Translations under genes and position numbers: made by a program
Origin: Pseudomonas putida
GTDB taxonomy: Bacteria > Pseudomonadota > Gammaproteobacteria > Pseudomonadales > Pseudomonadaceae
DNA length: 64,000 nt
Reading direction: 5' to 3'
Assembly: GCF_002025705.1 (NCBI RefSeq)
Contig: NZ_CP018846.1
Location: 5,013,501 to 5,077,500 of the forward strand
The notes under the pieces: generated by a model
What the model was told of the DNA's origin: nothing
Database searches by the model: none
Seen by the model: only the letters and a program-made list of their open reading frames with translations
Part shown: positions 1-8,704 of the stretch, in pieces
Numbering within the stretch: position 1 is the first letter of the stretch
Layout of the letters: every line of letters starts with the position of its first letter

Positions 1-1103
1 TCCGCCTGGATATCCTGGTGCCGGTGGCCAAGAGCCCGAACCGTTTCGAGCTCAACGCCCAGATCCACGACTTCCTCGCCTACCTGCGCCGCGAGCACCG
101 GCTGGGCCTGTGCCTGGAGATCGAGGCCTACCTGCGCCACCTGGAGCGCCTGGCCGGGCACATCCAGGATGCCTTCGACAACCGCGACAGCGACGACCTG
201 GCGCGCCAGCTGCGCTTGCTCGACATGCGCGTGCGCGACGTGCTGAAGAAGCTCGACAACGACGAGCAGGCGCTGGTCGCCGTGGCCGAACGGGCCAAGA
301 CCAGCAACCGCCAGATCCCGCTGCGCCAGCGCTACGCTGAAGTGCTGGCGACCTGGGACGAGTACGTCGAGCCGATGATTCAGCTGGTGAACGCCGACGG
401 CGCCTTCGAACAAGGCGTGCGCAAGGTCGAAACCGTGCTGCTGAAGCTGCTCGGCGAACAGGCGCGCCTCGGCCACCTGGTCGATGATGACATGCTGCTG
501 CGCACCCACGCGCGCATCCTGGAAATGCAGACCAGCGCCCAGCTGACCCTGCGCCACGCCCGCGAACTGCTGCTGCCGCTACGTGAAGAAGCGCGCCGGC
601 ACAACGCCGTGACCCGCGGCGCCGCGCTGGCGCTGTCGGTGATCCGCCGCAAGGGCATCGACGCCGTGCCGCAAGCCGCCATGCCGCTGTTCACCCGCCC
701 GCAAAGCACCTTCCTCGGCAGTGCCAGCCAGGTCGAGGCCTACGTCTATGCCCTGGCCCGCTTCGAGCCCAAGCCGGCCAAGTTCCCCAAGGCGCACAAG
801 ACCCAGAAAGGCCCGCTGCCGCGTGCCCCGCGCACGGTCAAAGAGATGCTCGAACGCTGCGAAGACGCCCTGCCGCTGCCAGACCTGATGGTCTGGCTGC
901 TGGACCAGGAGCCCGAAGGCGCCACCGACGAACTGCTGTACTGGTTCTCGCGCCTGTCGCGGGAAAAGCGCTTCAAGCGTGAACGCCTGGAGCGGCGCGA
1001 GTACACCACCCACGAACACCTGGTCAGCCTGCGCTCGTTCGCCCTGACGTCCAGCCGCGAAGCGCAACCTGAAACCAACGCGAGCCCAGCCAATGCATCT
1101 TGA
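1..1103 (+). CDS. mksF: MksF, kleisin subunit of Mks condensin (5' end outside window)
   Basis: The reading frame is open from base 3, upstream of the first possible start (GTG at 18), so this is the C-terminal 367 or so residues of a longer protein. It is helix-rich and charged with no catalytic motif, as expected of the MukF/kleisin-like subunit that bridges the SMC heads. Assignment rests mainly on context: it overlaps mksE by 11 bases, and mksE overlaps the SMC gene mksB, which is the usual F-E-B order of Mks operons. Role by family knowledge: chromosome organisation, or plasmid restriction in the Wadjet-type relatives. Start codon and promoter lie outside the window. Confidence 0.85.
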   Translation, partial: RLDILVPVAKSPNRFELNAQIHDFLAYLRREHRLGLCLEIEAYLRHLERLAGHIQDAFDNRDSDDLARQLRLLDMRVRDVLKKLDNDEQALVAVAERAKTSNRQIPLRQRYAEVLATWDEYVEPMIQLVNADGAFEQGVRKVETVLLKLLGEQARLGHLVDDDMLLRTHARILEMQTSAQLTLRHARELLLPLREEARRHNAVTRGAALALSVIRRKGIDAVPQAAMPLFTRPQSTFLGSASQVEAYVYALARFEPKPAKFPKAHKTQKGPLPRAPRTVKEMLERCEDALPLPDLMVWLLDQEPEGATDELLYWFSRLSREKRFKRERLERREYTTHEHLVSLRSFALTSSREAQPETNASPANAS

Positions 1104-1800
1104 TCTTTCCGAACTGTCCCAGCTCGCGCCGATCTTCCGCGAGCTGTTCAAGGGCTTCCACGTCAGCCGCCGCGACCCGGAAATGTACGCCCAGCTGTCG
1201 AACTTCCAGGACCAGTACCGCACCCTGTTCAAGGCCCTGGGCTTCGAGCTGGTGTGCGACACCCGCGGGTTCTACTACTTCGTCCCCGAGCAGGCCGCCG
1301 CGCAGGTCAACAAGACCGCCCAGCGCCTGTCGCTGTTCACCTTCATCATCGTCGAACACCTGGCCGACCAGGGCCGCGACCCGATGGCCGTGCTTGACGG
1401 CGGTAGCATCGGCCGCGACGAGCTGCCATCGCTGCTGGACAAGTACCGCGACCTGTTCCTGCAGGCCGAAGTACAGACCGTCGACGAGCTGGAAGAAAAG
1501 ATCATGCGCCGCATGACCCAGCTCGGCTTTGCCCATGAAGAAGGCGGCATCTACCGCTTCCTGCCACCGATGCACCGCTTCCTCGACGTGTGCCTGTCGG
1601 TGCAGCAGGACCGCGACCTGGCTGCCAGCCTGCACAGCGACCTGCCGCTGCCAACCCCGGTACTGGTGGAAGAAGAAAGCCCGGAACAACTCAACCGCAC
1701 CGACGACCCGCTCGACCTCACCCCGTTCGACGGCGAAGAGAGCGAAGAGGATGCCCTGGCCCGGGCCATCCGCGAAGAGCAACAGGAGATTGACGCATGA
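1093..1800 (+). CDS. mksE: MksE, KITE-type subunit of Mks condensin
   Basis: A 235-residue protein, the usual size for MksE, the winged-helix partner of the kleisin MksF. The ATG at 1093 lies inside the end of mksF, and the last codon overlaps the mksB start in an ATGA arrangement, so the three subunits should be made together by translational coupling. The C-terminal 50 residues are very acidic (many Glu/Asp) and likely disordered. No enzyme motif is visible; it is a structural subunit binding the MksF dimer and the MksB heads. Confidence 0.88.
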   Translation: MHLDLSELSQLAPIFRELFKGFHVSRRDPEMYAQLSNFQDQYRTLFKALGFELVCDTRGFYYFVPEQAAAQVNKTAQRLSLFTFIIVEHLADQGRDPMAVLDGGSIGRDELPSLLDKYRDLFLQAEVQTVDELEEKIMRRMTQLGFAHEEGGIYRFLPPMHRFLDVCLSVQQDRDLAASLHSDLPLPTPVLVEEESPEQLNRTDDPLDLTPFDGEESEEDALARAIREEQQEIDA

Positions 1801-4628
1801 GCCAGGAACGCTACGGCATCCGCCGCTTCGCACTGCTCAACACCGCCGGCTACAGCCTCGGCCTGTTCCCGCTGGAGCACCCGCTGTCGGTCTACGGTGC
1901 CAACAACCTGGGTAAATCGGCGTCGATCAACGCCCTGCAGTTCCCGATCCTGGCGCGCATGTCCGACATGAGCTTCGGCAAGTACAGCCTGGAGCAGTCA
2001 CGCCGCTTCTACTTCGCCAGCGACACCTCGTACATCCTCTGCGAACTGAACCTGCCCCACGGCCCGCACGTGATCGGCGTGGTCGGCCGCGGCCCGGGCG
2101 GCGGTTTCGGCCACCAGTTCTTCGCCTACAAGGGCGAGCTGGACCTGGCTCACTACCAGAAGAACGACACCTGCCTGCGCCAGAAAGAGCTGTTCACCAA
2201 CCTTGAGCGCCTGGGCCTGAAGGCCTATGAGCTCAAGCCCGACGAACTGCGCCGGCTGCTGGTCGGCGGCCACACCTCGTGCCCGCTGGACCTGACCCTG
2301 ATCCCGCTGCGCTCGACCAGCGAGCAGAGCCTGAAAACCTTCCGCGCGCTGTTCATCAACCTGCTGCACATGCGCGAAATCACCGCCGCCAAGCTGAAGC
2401 AGCTGTTCCTCGACGCCTTCGAGCACAGCCTGCGCTCGGGCAGCGTCGACTACATCGCCGCCTGCGAAGAAGCCTTCCGCGACGTGCGCCGCATGGAGCA
2501 GGACTACAACGCCCTGGTCGCGGCCGGCCCGCTGGTCGAGGCGCTGGCCGGCGGTGTGGCCCAGCGCGACATCTTGCGCGGCAAGCTGCACCGCCTTTCG
2601 CCGCTGCTCGACAACCTGCTGGGTACCTGGCAGGAATACGCCATGGCGCGCAAGGAAGAGCTGGTAATCCAGGCCGAGCACTTCCGTGGCGAGCAGGACC
2701 GCCTGCAGAACGACCAGCGTGGCGGCACCCAGGAGCTGATGCGCCTGGAGCGTGAAATCACCGGCATCCAGCGCTGGCTCGGCGAGCTGTCGGTGCTCAA
2801 GCACCGCTTCGCCCTGGTCGATGACGTCAAGGTTCTGGAACAGCAACTGCTGGCCGCCAAGGACGCCCACGACGAACTGGCCGGCGCCCTCGCGCAGTCG
2901 CGCCAATTCAGCGCCGAAGACCTCGACGAGCGCGTGCGCGACCTGGAAAAACGCCTGAAGCAGGTCAAGCAGCAGCTCGACCACGCCGACAACAACAGCT
3001 ACGCCCGCCTGCGCGAAGAGTTCTCGCAGCAAGACGTCGATCGCCTGATGCGCCTGTTCAACGGCGCGCTGTTCAGCCTGCCGCTGGGCGACCGCGGTAT
3101 CGAGCTGGACGACAGCGACCTGTGGGTAAAATCCCTGGAGGCCGTGCTCGACGGCTTCAAGGGCGAGCGCTTCGAAGCCCCCGGTCTGTCCATCGATATC
3201 TCCAATATCGACCCACCGGCGCTGCAGGCCCTGGCTGACCGCGCAGCCCTGCGCGACCAGAAAGAGCGCCTTGAAAAAGAACTCAAGCAGCTCAAGACCC
3301 AGCAGCAGGTCGCCGCCGACCGCACCGCCTCCAAGGCTCAGACCGAAGCGCTGTACCAGGAAGTTCTGGACGCCCAGAAGGCCCTGGAAGACTACCGCCG
3401 CAGCGAAACCCTGAGCGCCGAAGAGCCGGAGAAGATGGAGCAACTGGCGCAGCTGGAAGCCGCCCAGGATGAGCTCAAGCGCTCCAGCGACGCCTTCACC
3501 GAACGCGTCCAGCAGCTGTCGGCCAAGCTGCAGCTGGTCGGCCGCCAGATCGGTGACCTGGAATCCAAGCAGCGCACCCTGGAAGACGCCCTGCGCCGCC
3601 GCCAGCTGCTGCCGGCCGACCTGCCATACGGCACGCCGTTCATGGAAGCGGTCGACGATTCCATGGACAACCTGCTACCGATGCTCAACGACTACCAGGA
3701 CAGCTGGCAGGCCCTGCAACGCGTCGACAACCAGATCGAGGCGCTGTACGCCCAGGTACGCCTCAAGGGCGTGGCCAAGTTCGACAGCGAAGATGACATG
3801 GAGCGCCGCCTGCAACTGCTGGTGAATGCTTACGCGCACCGCACCGACGAGGCCCTGACCCTGGCCAAGGCGCGCCGCGCCGCGGTCACCGACATTGCCC
3901 GGACCTTGCGCAACATCCGCAGCGACTACGACAGCCTCGAACACCAGCTGGCCCTGTTCAACCGCGAGATCAACAAGCGCCAGGTGTCCAACCTGGAAAG
4001 CTTCCGCGTGGTCCTCGCACCGAACAAGGAAGCGCTCAAGCACATCGACCAGATCATCCACAGCGCTGGCCAGTACGAGGAAGGCGAAACCCTGTCGGTG
4101 TTCGACCTGACCCAGAGCGCCGATCAGGACAACAAGAACGAAGAGGCCAAGGAATACCTGGCGCGGCTGGTGGCGGCCAACCACAACCAGCTGGGCCTGA
4201 AGGACCTGTTCGAACTGGCGTTCGAGATCACCAAGGTCAATGGCCAGCCGATCATCCACGCCGACATCGACGGCGCGGCGTCCAACGGCACCACCATGAC
4301 CATCAAGGCGCTGACCAACATGTACCTGTTGCTGCACTTGATGGACCGCGACCTGGCCGGGCGCATTCGCCTGCCGTACTACCTCGACGAGGCGGCGGAC
4401 ATCGACGAACGCAACCAGGCGGCACTGCTGGAGACCAGCCTGCAGCTGGGCTTCGTGCCGATTCTGGCGAGTGTAAAGCCGCAGGTATCGGCGCGCGTGG
4501 CGATCGACCTGGAAGGTGGCAGCGGGCCGAATGGCATCTACATCGACGAGGCGGACTGGAAGTACATCAGCCGGCTGGATGAGGTGAAGGCGGTTGTGCG
4601 TGAGGATCAGGCCGAAGAGTTGGCCTGA
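1797..4628 (+). CDS. mksB: MksB, SMC-type ATPase of Mks condensin
   Basis: 943 residues with SMC organisation: a Walker A variant GANNLGKSAS near residue 34, long coiled coils, a short hinge around residues 600-650, returning coils, and a C-terminal half-head with a Walker B segment LPYYLDEAADID near residue 858. By family knowledge the two half-heads meet to bind ATP, and MksB with MksE and MksF compacts or loops DNA. It is much shorter than MukB (about 1490 aa), as is typical of Mks. The gene that follows is convergent creA, so no TOPRIM nuclease gene mksG (jetD) lies downstream. Upstream cannot be seen. Confidence 0.9.
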   Translation: MSQERYGIRRFALLNTAGYSLGLFPLEHPLSVYGANNLGKSASINALQFPILARMSDMSFGKYSLEQSRRFYFASDTSYILCELNLPHGPHVIGVVGRGPGGGFGHQFFAYKGELDLAHYQKNDTCLRQKELFTNLERLGLKAYELKPDELRRLLVGGHTSCPLDLTLIPLRSTSEQSLKTFRALFINLLHMREITAAKLKQLFLDAFEHSLRSGSVDYIAACEEAFRDVRRMEQDYNALVAAGPLVEALAGGVAQRDILRGKLHRLSPLLDNLLGTWQEYAMARKEELVIQAEHFRGEQDRLQNDQRGGTQELMRLEREITGIQRWLGELSVLKHRFALVDDVKVLEQQLLAAKDAHDELAGALAQSRQFSAEDLDERVRDLEKRLKQVKQQLDHADNNSYARLREEFSQQDVDRLMRLFNGALFSLPLGDRGIELDDSDLWVKSLEAVLDGFKGERFEAPGLSIDISNIDPPALQALADRAALRDQKERLEKELKQLKTQQQVAADRTASKAQTEALYQEVLDAQKALEDYRRSETLSAEEPEKMEQLAQLEAAQDELKRSSDAFTERVQQLSAKLQLVGRQIGDLESKQRTLEDALRRRQLLPADLPYGTPFMEAVDDSMDNLLPMLNDYQDSWQALQRVDNQIEALYAQVRLKGVAKFDSEDDMERRLQLLVNAYAHRTDEALTLAKARRAAVTDIARTLRNIRSDYDSLEHQLALFNREINKRQVSNLESFRVVLAPNKEALKHIDQIIHSAGQYEEGETLSVFDLTQSADQDNKNEEAKEYLARLVAANHNQLGLKDLFELAFEITKVNGQPIIHADIDGAASNGTTMTIKALTNMYLLLHLMDRDLAGRIRLPYYLDEAADIDERNQAALLETSLQLGFVPILASVKPQVSARVAIDLEGGSGPNGIYIDEADWKYISRLDEVKAVVREDQAEELA

Positions 4629-4634
4629 GGAACC

Positions 4635-4755
4635 TGGGGCCGCTCTGCGGCCCTCCTCGCGACACAAGGCCGCTCCTACAGGGGTATGCGTTCCCTGTAG
4701 GAGCGGCCTTGCCGGGGCGCCGGACCGGTCGGAAAGGAGGCCAAAGGCCTCCCGG
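4635..4755. repeat. REP-type palindromes between convergent mksB and creA
   Basis: Two inverted units containing AAGGCCGCTCCTACA and its reverse complement TGTAGGAGCGGCCTT, with a second hairpin GGAGGCCAAAGGCCTCC. They sit directly after the mksB stop and before the creA stop, a typical place for Pseudomonas REP elements, and may also act as a bidirectional terminator. Confidence 0.75.
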
Positions 4756-4770
4756 CAATCTACCAGGCTA

Positions 4771-5232
4771 TCAATGAGCCCAAGGCAAAATCGGAATAGC
4801 CGTTACCGCATTCTGCGGGCTGCCCTCGATCATGCGGTCGCTGTACACCAGGTACACCAGGGTATTGCGTTTCTTGTCCAGGAAACGCACCACCTGCATG
4901 GTCTTGAACACCAGCGAGGTGCGCTCCTTGAACACCTCCTCGCCATCCTTCAAATCACCCTTGAAGTTGATGGGCCCGACCTGACGGCAGGCAATCGAAG
5001 CCTCCGCGCGATCTTCCGCCAACCCCAATCCACCCTTCACGCCGCCGGTCTTGGCCCGCGACAGGTAGCAGGTCACACCCTCGACCTTGGGGTCGTCAAA
5101 GGCCTCGACCACGATGCGGTCGTTTGGTCCAAGGAACTTGAACACGGTGGAAACCTGGCCGATTTCCTCGGCCCCAGCCAGCATCGGCAGGGCAAATACT
5201 GCCAGGGCGAGCGCCCGCTTGAGCCGCTTCAT
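4771..5232 (-). CDS. creA: CreA family periplasmic protein
   Basis: 153 residues starting with an N-terminal signal peptide (MKRLKRALALAVFALPMLAGA, cut after about residue 21), followed by the conserved CreA body with two cysteines (CYLSRAKTGG and IACRQVGPI). The function of CreA is not established; it is a small exported protein common next to proB in Pseudomonas. The start ATG at 5232 overlaps the proB stop (ATGA), so it is translated with proB. A longer in-frame reading upstream is only proB in another frame. Confidence 0.9.
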   Translation of the reverse strand: MKRLKRALALAVFALPMLAGAEEIGQVSTVFKFLGPNDRIVVEAFDDPKVEGVTCYLSRAKTGGVKGGLGLAEDRAEASIACRQVGPINFKGDLKDGEEVFKERTSLVFKTMQVVRFLDKKRNTLVYLVYSDRMIEGSPQNAVTAIPILPWAH

Positions 5233-6347
5233 ACCAGCACCAGGTTGTCGCGATGCACCAGCTCCGGCTCGGCGATGTAGCCCAGCACAGCCTCGATCTG
5301 ATCGGACGGCTGGCCAATGATCTTCTGCGCTTCCAGCGCGCTGTAGTTGGCCAGGCCACGGGCCACTTCGACGCCGTCCGGACCGACGCAAACCACCATC
5401 TCGCCACGGCGGAAGCTGCCCTGCACGGTCTTCACGCCGACCGGCAGCAGGCTCTTGTGCGCTTCGCGCAGCGCCTGCACGGCACCGGCGTCGAGCACCA
5501 GGGTGCCGCGGGTTTGCAGGTGGCCTGCCAGCCACTGCTTGCGTGCCGCCAACATGCCGCGCTCAGGCGACAGCAGCGTGCCCAGGCGCTCGCCGGCCTT
5601 CAGCCGGTCCAGCACGCGCTCGATGCGACCACCGATGATGATCGTGTGAGCGCCGGAACGAGCTGCCAGGCGCGCGGCGCGCAGCTTGGTCTGCATGCCA
5701 CCACGGCCCAGTGCACCACCGGTACCACCGGCCACGGCATCGAGCGACGGGTCGTCCGCGCGGGCTTCGTAGATCAGCTGGGCTTCTGGGTTGTTGCGCG
5801 GGTCGGCATCGAACATGCCGTCGCGGTCGGTGAGAATCACCAGCAGGTCGGCTTCCACCAGGTTGGCCACCAGCGCGGCCAAGGTATCGTTATCGCCGAA
5901 ACGGATCTCGTCGGTGACCACGGTGTCGTTTTCGTTGATCACCGGCACCACACCCAGGTCGACCAAGGTACGCAGGGTGCTGCGGGCGTTCAGGTAACGC
6001 TTGCGGTCGGACAGGTCGTCGTGGGTCAGGAGGATTTGCGCGGTGTGCTTGCCATGCTCGCCGAAGCTCGATTCCCAGGCCTGCACCAGGCGCATCTGGC
6101 CAATCGAGGCCGCCGCCTGCAGCTCGTTCATCGCACTCGGTCGCGAAGTCCAGCCCAGCTGGCTCATGCCGGCAGCCACGGCCCCGGAGGAGACCAGTAC
6201 CAACTCCACGCCTGCTTCACGCAGCGCGACCATCTGCTCGACCCATACGGCCATGGCGCCGCGGTCGAGGCCCTTGCCATCGGCGGTCAGCAGGGCACTG
6301 CCAATCTTCACGACCCAGCGCTTGGCGCCCGTCACCTTGCTTCGCAT
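5229..6347 (-). CDS. proB: Glutamate 5-kinase
   Basis: 372 residues. ProB phosphorylates the gamma-carboxylate of glutamate, the first step of proline synthesis, in the cytoplasm. The amino-acid-kinase domain comes first, with WVVKIGSALLT at the N-terminus, VLVSSGAVAAG and the NENDTV motif. It is followed by a PUA domain in the last 100 residues, as in full-length bacterial ProB. Start chosen at ATG 6347, which gives the family N-terminus (MRSKVTGAKRW). It lies 85 bases after cgtA, behind that gene's hairpin terminator, so proB is expected to have its own promoter or rely on readthrough. proA is not in the window. Confidence 0.97.
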   Translation of the reverse strand: MRSKVTGAKRWVVKIGSALLTADGKGLDRGAMAVWVEQMVALREAGVELVLVSSGAVAAGMSQLGWTSRPSAMNELQAAASIGQMRLVQAWESSFGEHGKHTAQILLTHDDLSDRKRYLNARSTLRTLVDLGVVPVINENDTVVTDEIRFGDNDTLAALVANLVEADLLVILTDRDGMFDADPRNNPEAQLIYEARADDPSLDAVAGGTGGALGRGGMQTKLRAARLAARSGAHTIIIGGRIERVLDRLKAGERLGTLLSPERGMLAARKQWLAGHLQTRGTLVLDAGAVQALREAHKSLLPVGVKTVQGSFRRGEMVVCVGPDGVEVARGLANYSALEAQKIIGQPSDQIEAVLGYIAEPELVHRDNLVLV

Positions 6348-6388
6348 CTTCTTCCAACCTATGTCGAATCTGTAGATACCGTGGATAC

Positions 6389-6418
6389 AAAAACGCCGCT
6401 CCTGAGAGCGGCGTTTAG
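6389..6418 (-). terminator. Rho-independent terminator after cgtA
   Basis: A perfect 10-bp stem AAACGCCGCT/AGCGGCGTTT with a 6-base loop. Read on the minus strand the stem is followed by a T run. It lies between the cgtA stop and proB. Confidence 0.85.
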
Positions 6419-6432
6419 TGTACTGCAACCGA

Positions 6433-7662
6433 TCAGTCGCGCACGTAAATGATTTCCGGGCCGTCTTCGTCGTCCTCGAAATCATCGTCCCAGGCGTCGT
6501 CGTCGTCGCCGATGTCGTGCACGCTCTTGACGCCAGTGCGACGCAGGGTACGGGCGTCGTCCAGGGCCTGCAGCTGGGCACGGGCTTCGTCTTCGATGCG
6601 CTGGTCGAGGTCGGCCAGCTCTTCGGCGTATGCCGGGTCGTTGGCCAGGCGGTCGGCGCGGTCTTCGAGGTAGCGCATCAGGTCGTGGCTGAGCTTGTCG
6701 GTGCCCTGCTTGGAGATAGCCGAGATCACGTAGACCGGGCCTTCCCACTCCAGGCGATCGATCACTTCCTGAACACGCTCATCACGCTCGTCGTCCATGA
6801 CCATGTCCGACTTGTTCAGCACCAGCCAACGCTCACGCTCGGCCAGCGACGGGCTGAAGCGGGTCAGTTCGTTGACGATCACTTCAGCGGCATCGGCCGG
6901 GCTGCTTTCGTCCAGCGGCGCGATGTCCACCAGGTGCAGCAGCACGCGGGTACGCGCCAGGTGCTTGAGGAAGCGGATGCCCAGGCCGGCACCGTCGGAA
7001 GCGCCTTCGATCAGGCCGGGGATGTCGGCGATGACGAAGCTCTTCCAGCGGTCGACGCTGACCACGCCCAGGTTTGGCACCAGGGTAGTGAACGGGTAGT
7101 CGGCCACTTTCGGCTTGGCCGCCGAAACCGAACGGATGAAGGTGCTCTTGCCGGCGTTTGGCAGGCCCAGCAGGCCAACGTCGGCCAATACCTTCATTTC
7201 CATCTTCAGGTCGCGCTGGTCACCCGGCTTGCCTGGAGTGGTCTGGCGCGGCGCACGGTTGGTGCTGGACTTGAAACGGGTGTTGCCCAGGCCGTGCCAG
7301 CCGCCTTGGGCGACCATCAGCTTCTGCCCGGGGGTGATCAGATCACCGATCACTTCCTGGGTCGAGGCGTCGATCACGGTGGTGCCGACCGGTACGCGCA
7401 GGAACAGGTCATCGCCCTTCTTGCCGGTGCAGTCGGTGCTGCCGCCATTGGAGCCGCGCTGGGCTTCGTGGTGACGGGTGTAGCGATAGTCGACCAGGGT
7501 GTTGAGGTTTTCGTCGGCCACCATGTACACCGAACCACCGTCACCACCGTCGCCGCCGTTGGGGCCGCCGTTCTCGATGAACTTCTCGCGGCGGAAGCTC
7601 ATGCAACCGTTACCGCCGTCACCGGCTTTGACCCGAATGGATACTTCGTCAACAAACTTCAT
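6433..7662 (-). CDS. cgtA: Obg/CgtA ribosome-associated GTPase
   Basis: 409 residues. Glycine-rich Obg fold first (FVDEVSIRVKAGDGGNG and repeated GGDGG), then the G domain with P-loop GLPNAGKSTF, G3 DIPGLIEGA and G4 NKSD, and a C-terminal acidic tail ending in about 30 residues rich in Asp/Glu. By family knowledge Obg is an essential GTPase in late 50S ribosome assembly and stringent control. The order rplU-rpmA-cgtA is the standard ribosomal context. Start at ATG 7662 gives the conserved MKFVDE N-terminus. Confidence 0.97.
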   Translation of the reverse strand: MKFVDEVSIRVKAGDGGNGCMSFRREKFIENGGPNGGDGGDGGSVYMVADENLNTLVDYRYTRHHEAQRGSNGGSTDCTGKKGDDLFLRVPVGTTVIDASTQEVIGDLITPGQKLMVAQGGWHGLGNTRFKSSTNRAPRQTTPGKPGDQRDLKMEMKVLADVGLLGLPNAGKSTFIRSVSAAKPKVADYPFTTLVPNLGVVSVDRWKSFVIADIPGLIEGASDGAGLGIRFLKHLARTRVLLHLVDIAPLDESSPADAAEVIVNELTRFSPSLAERERWLVLNKSDMVMDDERDERVQEVIDRLEWEGPVYVISAISKQGTDKLSHDLMRYLEDRADRLANDPAYAEELADLDQRIEDEARAQLQALDDARTLRRTGVKSVHDIGDDDDAWDDDFEDDEDGPEIIYVRD

Positions 7663-7805
7663 TGGAAACCGCCTCTCGCCTGCGGGCGAGTTGAATACTG
7701 AAAAACCTGAGGCTCTTGCAAAAATGAGCGCGGCGGCCCCGTACGACCGTAGAAACCCACGCCGGCAGCCCATACAAACAGCTTTGCAAGAGGCTCACCA
7801 CAAAC

Positions 7806-7833
7806 GAAAAAGCCCCGTCGCATGACGGGGCTT
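7806..7833 (-). terminator. Terminator after rpmA
   Basis: Stem AGCCCCGTC/GACGGGGCT with a GCAT loop at 7811-7832; on the minus strand it is followed by a run of Ts (AAAA at 7807-7810 on the plus strand). It separates rpmA from cgtA, so part of the rplU-rpmA transcript should end here. Confidence 0.85.
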
Positions 7834-7850
7834 CTGGAGCGACGTCGCGA

Positions 7851-8108
7851 TTAAGCGGCGACGATGCTCACGTAACGGCGCATGAACTCGCCTTTCTTCT
7901 CGAACTTGATCACGCCTTCGATCTTGGCGAACAAGGTGTGATCCTTGCCCATGCCAACGCCGTAGCCAGCGTGGAATTCGGTGCCGCGCTGACGGACGAT
8001 GATGTTGCCTGGCTTGATAACCTGGCCGCCATACATCTTCACGCCAAGGCGTTTCGATTCTGAGTCGCGACCGTTACGAGTACTACCACCAGCCTTCTTG
8101 TGAGCCAT
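7851..8108 (-). CDS. rpmA: 50S ribosomal protein L27
   Basis: 85 residues, full length, starting [16 protein letters not shown], the L27 signature whose N-terminal tail reaches the peptidyl-transferase centre. GxxIVRQRGT and [11 protein letters not shown] are also present. It lies 37 bases after rplU on the same strand. Confidence 0.99.
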
Positions 8109-8145
8109 GGTTCAATCTCCAAATAAATTCAGGGGAACCGGGCGA

Positions 8146-8460
8146 TTAAGCCTGGATACCGGTGATTTTGATCTCGGTGAACCACTGGCGGTGGCCCATA
8201 CGCTTCATGTGGTGCTTACGACGACGGAACTTGATGATGCGAACCTTGTCGTGACGGCCTTGCGAAACGACTTCGGCAACCACTTTAGCGCCGGCGACGA
8301 CTGGTGCGCCGATGGTGACTTCTTCACCGTTGGCAACCAGCAGAACGCGATCGAAGGTCACGGATTCGCCAGTGGCGACTTCCAGTTTTTCGATCTTGAG
8401 GAATTCACCTTCAGCGACTTTGTACTGCTTGCCGCCGGTAACGATTACTGCGTAAGACAT
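8146..8460 (-). CDS. rplU: 50S ribosomal protein L21
   Basis: 104 residues beginning MSYAVIVTGGKQYKV and ending in the conserved RRKHHMKRMGHRQWFTEIKI segment that contacts 23S rRNA. Start chosen at ATG 8460 because it gives the exact L21 N-terminus; the longer open frame upstream is spurious. First gene of the rplU-rpmA-cgtA cluster, with a good promoter at 8591-8619. Confidence 0.99.
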   Translation of the reverse strand: MSYAVIVTGGKQYKVAEGEFLKIEKLEVATGESVTFDRVLLVANGEEVTIGAPVVAGAKVVAEVVSQGRHDKVRIIKFRRRKHHMKRMGHRQWFTEIKITGIQA

Positions 8461-8590
8461 GGTATTTCTCCGATAATCCTGCTCACCCAGCGCTTTATAT
8501 GATGAGTATTGGCTGGCATGGCTGCATGGGGCTGGAACGGCCCTGTGCAATTGCGTAAGGCAGGTGCTGCCCAGGAAGTTAGGGTGCGCG

Positions 8591-8619
8591 ATTGTACGCA
8601 ACCCAGGTTTTGCTTGCAA
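8591..8619 (-). promoter_or_regulatory. Sigma-70 promoter for rplU
   Basis: On the minus strand TTGCAA (8619-8614), a 17-base spacer, then TACAAT (8596-8591). It is about 130 bases upstream of the rplU start, leaving a long leader in which L21-type control could act. Confidence 0.7.
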
Positions 8620-8649
8620 GTCCCGGCCCCGGGCGGCCGGCACCGCGCC

Positions 8650-8678
8650 TTGACACACCGGAACCCGCGACCTAGCAT
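8650..8678 (+). promoter_or_regulatory. Sigma-70 promoter for ispB
   Basis: TTGACA (8650-8655), 17-base spacer, TAGCAT (8673-8678), 27 bases before the ispB ATG, with GGAGC as ribosome site. Divergent from the rplU promoter. Confidence 0.75.
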
Positions 8679-8704
8679 GCCGCGCAACCTCACTGGAGCA
8701 GCCG

